A DNA stretch of 64,000 nt from Shimia sp. Alg240-R146. Lineage in GTDB: Bacteria > Pseudomonadota > Alphaproteobacteria > Rhodobacterales > Rhodobacteraceae. This document shows positions 51,589-59,810 of the stretch, piece by piece. The notes under the pieces are model-generated. The model was not told the origin of the DNA and did no database searches. It saw nothing but the letters and a program-made list of their open reading frames with translations. A program made the translations under genes and the position numbers. Location of the stretch: assembly GCF_947331465.1 (NCBI RefSeq), contig NZ_CAMZOK010000001.1, positions 1,674,001 to 1,738,000 on the forward strand, written 5' to 3'. Every line of letters begins with the position of its first letter. Position 1 is the stretch's first letter.

Positions 51589-52875
51589 TTACTCTGTTGC
51601 GGCCATGGCTTCGGCCAGATCAGACTTGGCGCGTTCCATGGCTTCTTCGACGGTCAGTTCGCCAACAATCGCCTGGCTCACACGCTGCAGCGTGATGTTG
51701 AACATCGCGCGGTTGTGCTTGTAGCCTTGGTATTTGATCGCAATTGGGGAAATTCCCGCAACCTGTGCGGCAAACGCGTTCAAAGCCTGAGATGCGGCCG
51801 GGGTGGCGTCGATGTAGTCCACAGGAGCGGAGGCAACACCAGCGTGAGCCGGGATGTTGAGCGTCTTGGCAGTCAGGTGGTTATAGTTGTCCTGTTGCGC
51901 GAGGAAGTCGATGACTTTGGCCACCGCTTCGGGGTGCTCGGTCTGTTCAAAGCCAACCACGCCAGCGCCGCCGGGCATGCCGGTACAGCCGCCTGTGCCA
52001 CAGGGGGAGCCGACAACTTTCCAGTCAAAATCGTCGCCGATGCTTTCGCTCATTTTCTGGATCTGCCAGGAACCGGAGAAGTAATAGACCAGATCGCCGG
52101 AGATGAATTCAGCCTTGGCGTCCTGATAAGACGAGCCGCCCGAGCCGCCCCAGACGTCGCGCGCCATGGTGCCGTCGTTGTGCCAGCCGACAAATTTCTC
52201 GACATAAGCGGTAAAGGCATCGTCCACCAACATCGCGTCGCCGTTGTCGTCAAACAGCTTGGCACCATAAGAAATCGCGGGGCCAGCAATGCGGTGGCCG
52301 GAGCGGTCCATCGCCATCGGATAGGTCACGCCTGTGGCTTTGGCGACCTTATTTGCAGCAGCGGCCCATGTGTCCCAATCGGCGTCGTTGCCGGGGACCT
52401 CTACGCCTGCTTGTTCAAACAAGGTCAGGTTCACAAAGGGACCGGTGACGGTCAGCTGGCTGTGCATGCCATAGATGCCGGCGTCGTCTGCGGATTTGCG
52501 GTACCACGGCTGGGTCGCGCCGAAGTTGGCGTCCCAATAAGCGCCGTCCACATAGGGCGATAGGTCGAGGTAGTATTGGCTCAGGCCGCCGAGGTCGGTG
52601 ACTTTGGCGATGTCGGGGCCGGTGCCCGCGGCCAACTGAATCGGCAGGTTTTCGAGAATTGCTTTGTACGGCACGTCCTCGATCAAAACGGTGATGCCGT
52701 CGTTGGCGGCTTCAAATTTGTCAAGAATCTCGCGGTAGGTGTCACATTCGTTGCCGTCAGAGGAGCACATAAAGCGCACTTCTTGCGCCGAGGCGCCGGT
52801 TGAGACGGTCCCAAACGACACGGCCAGCGCGCCAAGGGCCAATGCGCCCTTCATTTTGGAAATCGTTGGTTTCAT
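51589..52875 (-). CDS. Extracellular sugar-binding protein of the uronate-locus ABC importer
   Basis: 428 residues with a signal peptide (cleavage after GASA, about residue 30). Mature protein is solute-binding family 1. Two cysteine pairs, CSSDGNEC near the mature N-terminus and CGTGGC near residue 300, suggest two small disulfide loops. Substrate not readable from sequence; the locus suggests a glucuronide or oligouronide. GGAGG lies 8 nt before ATG. It sits behind three oxidoreductase genes and before its permeases. Confidence 0.92.
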   Translation of the reverse strand: MKPTISKMKGALALGALAVSFGTVSTGASAQEVRFMCSSDGNECDTYREILDKFEAANDGITVLIEDVPYKAILENLPIQLAAGTGPDIAKVTDLGGLSQYYLDLSPYVDGAYWDANFGATQPWYRKSADDAGIYGMHSQLTVTGPFVNLTLFEQAGVEVPGNDADWDTWAAAANKVAKATGVTYPMAMDRSGHRIAGPAISYGAKLFDDNGDAMLVDDAFTAYVEKFVGWHNDGTMARDVWGGSGGSSYQDAKAEFISGDLVYYFSGSWQIQKMSESIGDDFDWKVVGSPCGTGGCTGMPGGAGVVGFEQTEHPEAVAKVIDFLAQQDNYNHLTAKTLNIPAHAGVASAPVDYIDATPAASQALNAFAAQVAGISPIAIKYQGYKHNRAMFNITLQRVSQAIVGELTVEEAMERAKSDLAEAMAATE

Positions 52876-52904
52876 TTAATTTTCCTCCCAGAAAGTGATC
52901 CTAA

Positions 52905-53984
52905 TTATGGGTGTCGGGCAGGCGCCCAACCTTGATACAGCGGGGTGGATCGACCCAGCGGTAATGTGATGGCACGTCCCTCGCGTGCCGATTGATAGAT
53001 CGCTGCCACCAATTCGATCGAGCGGCGGCCATCCATTATGGTCACCGCGCGATGTGGCGCGCCGTTGATGTGGTTTGCGAGTTCGGCGAAAAAACCGGCA
53101 AAGCCCGCACGCACGTCGCCGACTGAAGCGACGACGGCATCAACTTGTGCCTGATCCGCCGGATCGCGGGCGGTGAACGTCCATGTGTCGGTGGCAGGCG
53201 CATAGGGGGCGGAACCGCTTTCGGCGGTCAGTTTTTCAAAGACAATGCGCAGGCGGCTGGTGTCTGAGGCGGCGCCCAAAGTGATCGAACTGGTGGCGAC
53301 ACTGCCGTTTTTCATGCGAAATGAAATGGCAGCGCAGTCCTCGACTTCGATGGCATTGACCAAGGTGTTGGTAGTGGCCGACAGGCTCTCGATGGGGCCC
53401 ATGATCGTGGTTAGCAGGTCGTGGTTGTGAATGGCGTGGCCCAAAACCGCACCGCCATTTTCCCCTTCCCATGTGCCGCGCCACGGCACGGCGTAATAGG
53501 CCGCATCGCGGTTCCAGTGGGTTTCAAGGCTTGCGGCATAAGCCGCACCGGTAAGCCCTGCGTCTTGTAGAGCTTGCAGTTGGCTCATGGCCGGGCCAAA
53601 GCGGTACTGAAAAACCGGTGACAGGATACGATTGGTGTCTGCGGCGATATCGATTAGCGCGTCTGCGTCAGCCAGAGACGGCACAAGCGGTTTTTCACAC
53701 ACCACGTGTTTGCCCGCCAGCATCGCGTCGCGGGAGACGGGAAAGTGCAGGTGTGGCGGCAGGCAGACGTCGATCAAATCCACGTCTGCATCGGCCAGCA
53801 CGGACTGCATGTCTGAGCTGACGGTTATGGAGTTGGTGTCGCCCGTAACCTCGTCCAAAACATCGTGGGCACGCGCCTCGTCCAGATCGCAGAGGGTTTT
53901 CACGCGATAAAGATCGGGCAGCGCCAGATAGCCGTTAAGGTGCTCGCGGCCAATACCTGCGCCGATGATGGCAACTGTGATCAT
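52905..53984 (-). CDS. Gfo/Idh/MocA-family oxidoreductase (third of three)
   Basis: 359 residues. N-terminal Rossmann domain with AIIGAGIGREH (5-15) and the EKP motif at 97-99 (catalytic lysine of the family), then the (beta)-sheet substrate domain (about 125-340) with GGAVLGHAIHNHDL carrying the expected catalytic histidine. Family members oxidise or reduce sugars, inositols, glycosides and their acids with NAD(P). The ATG overlaps the stop of the second oxidoreductase gene by 4 nt; the binding-protein gene follows 29 nt later. Confidence 0.9.
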   Translation of the reverse strand: MITVAIIGAGIGREHLNGYLALPDLYRVKTLCDLDEARAHDVLDEVTGDTNSITVSSDMQSVLADADVDLIDVCLPPHLHFPVSRDAMLAGKHVVCEKPLVPSLADADALIDIAADTNRILSPVFQYRFGPAMSQLQALQDAGLTGAAYAASLETHWNRDAAYYAVPWRGTWEGENGGAVLGHAIHNHDLLTTIMGPIESLSATTNTLVNAIEVEDCAAISFRMKNGSVATSSITLGAASDTSRLRIVFEKLTAESGSAPYAPATDTWTFTARDPADQAQVDAVVASVGDVRAGFAGFFAELANHINGAPHRAVTIMDGRRSIELVAAIYQSAREGRAITLPLGRSTPLYQGWAPARHP

Positions 53985-55000
53985 GCGCTGAGGCTCCCCT
54001 CGGCCATCATCTGTGCGGTGATGCCAAGTTCCATGACCTTGAACACGTGCGCTTGGGGGGCGGCTGTTTCAGTGCGGTTGCGGATATCGTTGATAAGGCG
54101 AGAGAAATAGGGAAGGCCCGCATCAGAGCAGTCGATTTTCTCGCAGCGGTCTCCGTTGACCAGATAGAGGTGATCGATGCCATCATCACGGGCCACGTCC
54201 ACGTATTTCCGCAACTCGATATAGCCTTCGGTCCCGAGAATGGTCAGGCGGCCATCACCCCATGTGGGCAGAGCGTCAGGCGTGTACCAATCCACGCGTA
54301 CATATCCGTGGGCCTGATCGCTCTTGAGGCTCATTTCGCCAAAATCCTGAAGGCCCGGCGTCTGTGGATTGGCGTAATTGGCAACATTTGCCATGGTGAT
54401 TTCGGCGTCGGTCGAGCCGGTGAAATAGAGGAACTGGTCGATTTGGTGGCTGGCAATGTCGGTGATAATGCCACCATAGGCCTCACGGTCAAAAAACCAG
54501 TCGGGGCGGGTGGGTTTGTTGAGGCGGTGCGGGCCCATGCCGATGGTTTGCACCACTTTGCCGATGACGCCTTTGGCCACCAGTTCGGCGGCCTTGGTCA
54601 CTGAGGCGACCTCAAAGCGTTCGGAAAAATCCACCGTCCAGATGCGGCCGGTTTCGGCAACTGTTGCCTTGATTGCCTCTAGTTGTTCAAGCGTGGTGCA
54701 GCCGGGTTTGTCGGCCATGACGTCTTTGCCCGCGCGCATCGCTGAAATCGCGCGATCCGCCCGCAGCGCAGGAATGTCTGCCGTGAGGATAAGGTCAATG
54801 TTTGGATCGTCCAGCAAGGTCTGCATCGCGTCGACACGCGGCACATTGGGAAATTTCTCGCCGAATTTCTCGGAGACACGGGTGTCATGTGCCGTCCAAA
54901 CGCCAACAAATTCGGCGCCTGCGTCGATCAGGTTCTGGGCCATGCCAAAGATGTGGAAATGCTCAAGGCCGATGGCTGCAAATTTGAGGGGCGCGTTCAT
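53981..55000 (-). CDS. Gfo/Idh/MocA-family oxidoreductase (second of three, divergent type)
   Basis: 339 residues. The Rossmann glycine motif is altered (AAIGLEHFHIFG, 8-19, in place of GxGxxG) and the EKP motif reads DKP at 97-99; the lysine is kept. GGIITDIASHQIDQFLYF in the second domain retains the catalytic His region. The altered cofactor loop suggests different or tighter NAD(P) binding. Overlaps both neighbours by 4 nt, so the three oxidoreductases are made in a fixed ratio. Confidence 0.87.
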   Translation of the reverse strand: MNAPLKFAAIGLEHFHIFGMAQNLIDAGAEFVGVWTAHDTRVSEKFGEKFPNVPRVDAMQTLLDDPNIDLILTADIPALRADRAISAMRAGKDVMADKPGCTTLEQLEAIKATVAETGRIWTVDFSERFEVASVTKAAELVAKGVIGKVVQTIGMGPHRLNKPTRPDWFFDREAYGGIITDIASHQIDQFLYFTGSTDAEITMANVANYANPQTPGLQDFGEMSLKSDQAHGYVRVDWYTPDALPTWGDGRLTILGTEGYIELRKYVDVARDDGIDHLYLVNGDRCEKIDCSDAGLPYFSRLINDIRNRTETAAPQAHVFKVMELGITAQMMAEGSLSA

Positions 55001-56037
55001 GGGTGCTCCGTTAATGGAAGGTCGAGGGCGCGGCCTTGTCGGGAGGAGGCCACAAGCGTGTCGATGAGACGTTGGACGGCAAGCGCATCACGGCCCGAGA
55101 CAGCGGGCGCGCGGCCTTCTGTCAGGGCGTCGATGAAATCCTGATAGATGCCTTGGTGCCAGGCGTGGGTGAAGGCCATCGGGTCGGCGCCACCGCCGGA
55201 CGTGACGGGTTGGCCGATGGTTTCACGGCGACCGTCCTGATACGAGATATCGAGCGCTCCGGGGCTAAGTACCGCTGAGCCCAACGTGCCATGCACGGTG
55301 ATGGTTTCGGCCGCGCCCGGGAAGCTCGCGGTGCTGGCAGTCAGCGAGCCAACTGCGCCGCTTGCGAATTCCAGACCGGCGGACACAAAATCTTCGGCTT
55401 CCATGTGGTGCAGGTCTGTGGTGCGGGCCATGGCCTGCACGCGGGTGACTGGCCCTAACAGCGCGAGCATCAGGTCCAGTGTGTGAATTGATTGCGAGAT
55501 CAGCACACCACCACCGTCGCGACCATAGGTGCCGCGTCCGGGCTCGTCGTAGTAAGATTGCGGGCGCCACCAGGGGACCGAGACCTCGACCAGAGCAACT
55601 TTGCCAAGGCTGCCGGCGTCCAGTTGGGCCTTCAGCGCCAAGGCAGACTCGCGCATGCGGTGTTGCAGAAAAATGCCAAGGGAGACGTTGGCTGCCTCGC
55701 AGGCGGTGACGATGTCTCGGGCCGCGCGAAAGCTGCGCTCGACCGGTTTTTCCATGAGAATGTGTTTGCCGGCCGCGGCCAGAGTGTCGACCAAGTCCTT
55801 ACGTGCATCGGGCGGTGTGCAAATGGCGACAATGTCGACATCCCGCGCAGCGGCGAGGTCGGCGGCGGTGGTGTAAATTGTCGGCGGCGAGTCGGGGTCG
55901 CAATGATCAGCCGCAAATTTGGCTGCCTTATCGGGATTGCGCGACATTACGCCCGTTAGGCGTGCGCAGGAGGCGTCGCGAATCGCCTGAACGTGTGTTG
56001 CGGCCACCATACCGAGGCCGACAAGCGCAATATTCAT
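54997..56037 (-). CDS. Gfo/Idh/MocA-family oxidoreductase (first of three)
   Basis: 346 residues; ALVGLGMVAATH at the N-terminus, EKP at 96-98 and GGGVLISQSIHTLDLM for the catalytic His. The start is ATG 56037, behind GGAGG; the open frame extends to 56187 through the operator region and is not coding. First gene of the minus-strand arm of the uronate divergon, 50-100 nt from the twin operator sites, so its transcription should be under GntR control. Confidence 0.9.
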   Translation of the reverse strand: MNIALVGLGMVAATHVQAIRDASCARLTGVMSRNPDKAAKFAADHCDPDSPPTIYTTAADLAAARDVDIVAICTPPDARKDLVDTLAAAGKHILMEKPVERSFRAARDIVTACEAANVSLGIFLQHRMRESALALKAQLDAGSLGKVALVEVSVPWWRPQSYYDEPGRGTYGRDGGGVLISQSIHTLDLMLALLGPVTRVQAMARTTDLHHMEAEDFVSAGLEFASGAVGSLTASTASFPGAAETITVHGTLGSAVLSPGALDISYQDGRRETIGQPVTSGGGADPMAFTHAWHQGIYQDFIDALTEGRAPAVSGRDALAVQRLIDTLVASSRQGRALDLPLTEHP

Positions 56038-56091
56038 TGGCGTTTCCCTCCTGTTTTGTCCGGCGTTCTGCACGGGTTCTAGTTGATTACC

Positions 56092-56136
56092 ATACCGGTA
56101 TACCGGTTGTAAACAAAATGGATACCGGTATACTGG
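56092..56136. promoter_or_regulatory. Twin GntR operators in the uronate divergon
   Basis: Two near-identical 15-mers, ATACCGGTATACCGG (56092-56106) and ATACCGGTATACTGG (56122-56136), lie exactly 30 bp apart. The cores are palindromic (CCGGTATACCGG, and one mismatch in the second copy). They stand 55-85 nt upstream of the first oxidoreductase gene and 80-125 nt upstream of the GntR gene. Position, symmetry and the GGTATACC centre, as in ExuR/UxuR-type sites, make this the likely binding region of the adjacent FCD regulator. Confidence 0.82.
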
Positions 56137-56216
56137 CGCTGCGTCACTTTCGGGCACGGTCCCCTTGTGCGCGCTGGAAAGGCGCACATCACGTGATGCA
56201 GAGAGGCAGGCAGCGT

Positions 56217-56954
56217 ATGCGACAACCCGGGCAGGGCAAAACTGAGGGCCATGAGGCGGCCCCTTTGGCGGTTCTGGACGCCGCGCAGATAGATTTGGCA
56301 GCGCCCGCGGGCGACCAAGTCTATCAGCTGCTGCGCGGGCCTATTCTTGAGATGCAGTTGCCACCGGGCTGTCCAGTTTCGGAAGCCGAACTTGGCAGCC
56401 GGCTTGGGGTCAGCCGTACCCCTGTTCGCGAGGCCCTGATGCGGTTGCGCGAAGAGGGTTTGATCAACACCTATCCGAGCCGCGGGAGTTTTGTCGCCAC
56501 CCTTAGCCGGGAGCGGATTTTAGGGGCGCAGTTTTTGCGTGAAGCCATAGAGCTTGCCATTGTCCGGCGCGTGATGGCTGAGGGGTTGCAGGCGGATGAT
56601 CTGGACGCGCTAGAGGGCAATTTGGCGGCGCAATCCCTCGCGGCGGAAGCTGAAGATTTTCCACGTTACCACACGCTGGATGATCAGTTTCACAGGTTGC
56701 TGGCAGCTGCCACGGGCCTGCCACGTACTGCCGTGGTTTTGGAGCGGGAAAAGATACAGTTGGATAGGCTGCGTTGTCTGTCGCTGAAAGTGGACGGCCA
56801 ATTGCAGTCGCTGCTTGTTGAGCATCAGGCGATATTGGACGCCATCACAAGCGGCGACGAAGCGGCGGCGGTGACCAAAATGCAGGCGCACTGCCGGACC
56901 GTCTTGAACGTACTTGAAACATTGTCACAGCAGCATCAGGACTATTTTGAATGA
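56217..56954 (+). CDS. GntR-family (FCD) regulator of the uronate locus
   Basis: 245 residues: winged helix about 33-97 with SRTPVREAL at 66-74 and the FCD effector domain about 110-235, whose metal ligands are visible as Asp/His in the DDQFHRLL and LLVEHQAI segments. A 30-residue N-terminal extension precedes the DNA-binding domain. The ATG at 56217 is behind AGAGGCAGG; an ATG at 56196 is also in frame. The uxaC ATG overlaps its stop (4 nt). Predicted to repress both arms and to respond to a uronate intermediate such as fructuronate. Confidence 0.9.
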   Translation: MRQPGQGKTEGHEAAPLAVLDAAQIDLAAPAGDQVYQLLRGPILEMQLPPGCPVSEAELGSRLGVSRTPVREALMRLREEGLINTYPSRGSFVATLSRERILGAQFLREAIELAIVRRVMAEGLQADDLDALEGNLAAQSLAAEAEDFPRYHTLDDQFHRLLAAATGLPRTAVVLEREKIQLDRLRCLSLKVDGQLQSLLVEHQAILDAITSGDEAAAVTKMQAHCRTVLNVLETLSQQHQDYFE

Positions 56955-58348
56955 CCTCTGAGACCGACCAAGCGCCGATTGGCACCGCATTGCATCTGCC
57001 TGACACGGCGCGCGCGCTTTATGACACTGTGCGCGATCTGCCAATTGTCTCGCCGCATGGGCATTGCGACCCGAATTGGTTTGCCACAAATCAACCGTTT
57101 CCCGACCCCGCGTCACTGTTGATTGTGCCGGATCATTACCTGTTTCGGATGCTTTTCAGTCAGGGCGTGGATTTGCGCGACTTGGGCGTGGGCGTGCCAG
57201 AGGAGCAGCGCGACGGGCGCGCTATTTTCCGCTTGTTCGCCAGCCATTGGCACAAGTTTCGCGGCACACCAAGTTGGCTTTGGATGAATGGCACCCTGCG
57301 GCAATTGTTTGGTATCAGCGAGCGGCTGACTGTTGAGAGTGCTGACCGGATTTACGATGCGATTGATGCGCGGCTGCACGGCGCCGACATGTTGCCAAAT
57401 GCGCTTTTGAAAAGTTTCAAAATTGAGGTTCTCGCAACAACCGATGGCGCGTTGGACGACCTTGGGCACCACAAGATCGCACAAGGCCAGGAGCTTGCCG
57501 CACGTGTCATTCCGACCTTCCGGCCGGATAGCGTGATCAATCCCGAGCACCCGGATTATCAACGCGATCTTGTCATATTGGGCGAGATCACGGGCGAAGA
57601 CACGGGTGATTTCGTCGGCTATTTGCGTGCTCTACAAACGCGGCGGGCATATTTCCGTGATTTGGGGGCAACCGCGACAGACCATGCAGTGCAGGACTTG
57701 ATGACCTGCTGGTTGGATTGGTCCGAGGCTGCAGAGCTTTTCGCAAAAGCCCGCCTTGGTCAGCTGGATGTCGCAGAGGCCAACCGATTGCACGGCCACA
57801 TGTTGACCGAAATGGCGCAAATGTCGGTGGATGATGGCATGGTGATGCAGCTGCACGCCGGGTCGCGCCGCGGCACCAATCATGCCCTTAACAAGGCCTT
57901 TGGGCCGGATATGGGTGCGGACATTCCGACGCGCACCAATTGGGTTGCGGGTCTTGAGGCGCTGCTTAATCGCGTGGGCAATGCGCCGAACATGCGGCTG
58001 TTGGCATTTACGTTGGATGAGAGCAGCTATGCCCGCGAGTTGGCCCCGATGGCTGGCCATTGGCCCGCGCTGCGCCTTGGTCCTCCGTGGTGGTTTCACG
58101 ACAGCGCCAACGGTATCGAACGCTATCTGGAACAGGTGGTGGAAACCGCCGGGTATTGGAACCTTGCGGGATTTAACGATGACACGCGCGCCTTTATGTC
58201 GATCCCCGTTCGGCATGATCTGTGGCGGCGCGGGGTGTGCAGGCATTTGGCCTCACAGATGGAGAAACGTTTGTTTGACCGTCGCGATGCCGAAGAAATT
58301 GCCCGCCTTCTCAGCCGCGATCTTGCGGTGGACGCCTATAGACTGTGA
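56951..58348 (+). CDS. uxaC: D-glucuronate (uronate) isomerase
   Basis: Isomerises D-glucuronate to D-fructuronate (and galacturonate to tagaturonate). 465 residues with the metal-site SPHGHCDPNWF near residue 36, GSRRGTNHALNKAFGPDMGADIP in the centre and LGPPWWFHDS near residue 378, all UxaC hallmarks. Start overlaps the GntR gene. The next gene, uxuB, starts 8 nt after its stop. Confidence 0.96.
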   Translation: MTSETDQAPIGTALHLPDTARALYDTVRDLPIVSPHGHCDPNWFATNQPFPDPASLLIVPDHYLFRMLFSQGVDLRDLGVGVPEEQRDGRAIFRLFASHWHKFRGTPSWLWMNGTLRQLFGISERLTVESADRIYDAIDARLHGADMLPNALLKSFKIEVLATTDGALDDLGHHKIAQGQELAARVIPTFRPDSVINPEHPDYQRDLVILGEITGEDTGDFVGYLRALQTRRAYFRDLGATATDHAVQDLMTCWLDWSEAAELFAKARLGQLDVAEANRLHGHMLTEMAQMSVDDGMVMQLHAGSRRGTNHALNKAFGPDMGADIPTRTNWVAGLEALLNRVGNAPNMRLLAFTLDESSYARELAPMAGHWPALRLGPPWWFHDSANGIERYLEQVVETAGYWNLAGFNDDTRAFMSIPVRHDLWRRGVCRHLASQMEKRLFDRRDAEEIARLLSRDLAVDAYRL

Positions 58349-58356
58349 GAGCAAAT

Positions 58357-59658
58357 ATGAAACGGATTTTTCACATCGGCGTCGGCAATTTCTTTCGTGC
58401 GCATCAGGCGGCTTTCACACAAGGCCTGGCAGGTTGGGAAATTGTCGGAGCGTCGCTGCGTTCACCACACATGGCCAAGATGCTGGCCTCTCAGGGTGGC
58501 AGCTACACCCTGGCCGTCAAGGATCGCTCAGGTACAAAGTTTCAAAAGATCGATGTGCTCAAGGACGTTTTGGTGGCGCCGCAGAATCCTGACGCGGTTT
58601 TGCAAATGATTGCCGAACCGGCCATCGCCATCGTAACGATCACGGTCACCGAAAACGGGTATTGCCTTGCGCCGGACGGCACACTTGATCTTAGCCACGA
58701 CGAGGTGGCGCAGGACTTGGCGACTGGCACGGCCGTGACCTTACCAGCTCTTTTGGCGCGCGGGCTTGAACGTCGCTGGCTTGCCAAGGCGGGGCCAATC
58801 ACGGTGATGTCTTGTGACAACCTGCCGGAAAACGGGCGTAAGTTGGCTGCGGCTGTGACGGCTTTTGCAAAAGCAACGGGGATGGAATTGGCGGCATTCT
58901 CGCCGGATTTTGTGCGTTTCCCAAACGCAATGGTGGATCGCATTACGCCTGCGACAACAGATGCTTTGCGCCAAGAAGTCGCCGAGCAGACCGGATGGGT
59001 AGACGCCGCTCCGGTGGAAACCGAGGCATTTGCAGAGTGGGTGATCGAGGACAGGTTTGCCGGACCGCGCCCCGCGTGGGAGAGCGCTGGCGCGCAGTTT
59101 GTGTCGGAAGTGGCGCCGTTTGAGATGCGCAAATTGCGGATGTTGAACGGGGCGCATTCTTATCTGGCTTACGCGGGGCAGCTTGCGGGCCACACGTATG
59201 TGCATGAAGCCATCGCCGATCAGGCCTTGCGCGCAGATGTGCAGGCGTTGTTTGAGGCAGCGCAGGCGACCTTGCCGCCGGCGTCGGCGCAAGACGCGGT
59301 GGCCTATGGTCAGTCACTTTTGACGCGTTTTGAGAACCCCGGATTGAAACATGCCCTGGCGCAAATCGCCATGGATGGCAGTTTGAAAATTCCGATCCGG
59401 TGGGGCGGCCTTATAGGGACCAACGCAGGTGAAGCGGTAATGTGCAAAGGGCTCGCGGCTTGGGTCATTTGGGTGTGGGGAGTTATCCAAAACGGCGACA
59501 CACTGGCGGACCCGGCGGCGGAACGCATTGCGAAAATTTGCGCCGCAGCAGACGACGCCGCGGCCGCGGCGGTGCCTTTGTTGGACTTGATCGCATCCGG
59601 CATCGATCGACCGGATCTTGGGCGAATGGTGCAGGAAACGGTGAGGCGGGCGCTCTGA
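58357..59658 (+). CDS. uxuB: Fructuronate reductase (mannitol dehydrogenase family)
   Basis: Reduces D-fructuronate to D-mannonate with NADH. 433 residues; the N-terminal cofactor loop IGVGNFFRAHQAAF is the polyol-dehydrogenase signature, VMSCDNLPENGRKL the active-site strand, and the KLRMLNGAHSYLAYAG helix carries the catalytic Lys and His/Asn. The start is ATG 58357; a GTG at 58345 overlaps the uxaC stop. Slightly shorter than E. coli UxuB. Context with UxaC and UxuA selects fructuronate over mannitol or tagaturonate. Confidence 0.92.
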   Translation: MKRIFHIGVGNFFRAHQAAFTQGLAGWEIVGASLRSPHMAKMLASQGGSYTLAVKDRSGTKFQKIDVLKDVLVAPQNPDAVLQMIAEPAIAIVTITVTENGYCLAPDGTLDLSHDEVAQDLATGTAVTLPALLARGLERRWLAKAGPITVMSCDNLPENGRKLAAAVTAFAKATGMELAAFSPDFVRFPNAMVDRITPATTDALRQEVAEQTGWVDAAPVETEAFAEWVIEDRFAGPRPAWESAGAQFVSEVAPFEMRKLRMLNGAHSYLAYAGQLAGHTYVHEAIADQALRADVQALFEAAQATLPPASAQDAVAYGQSLLTRFENPGLKHALAQIAMDGSLKIPIRWGGLIGTNAGEAVMCKGLAAWVIWVWGVIQNGDTLADPAAERIAKICAAADDAAAAAVPLLDLIASGIDRPDLGRMVQETVRRAL

Positions 59659-59810
59659 CACCCGCGAAGGGACGGTGTTTTGAGCCTTTGCGGTGTATCA
59701 GATTTAAGGGCGGCAAAAACATCGGGGTCGGGTGGCTGTTTTCGGGTTGCCGCGGATGATCTGCGCTGATCAGATGGCGGCAATTGATGGCCCAAAAACC
59801 GGAGCGCCCT

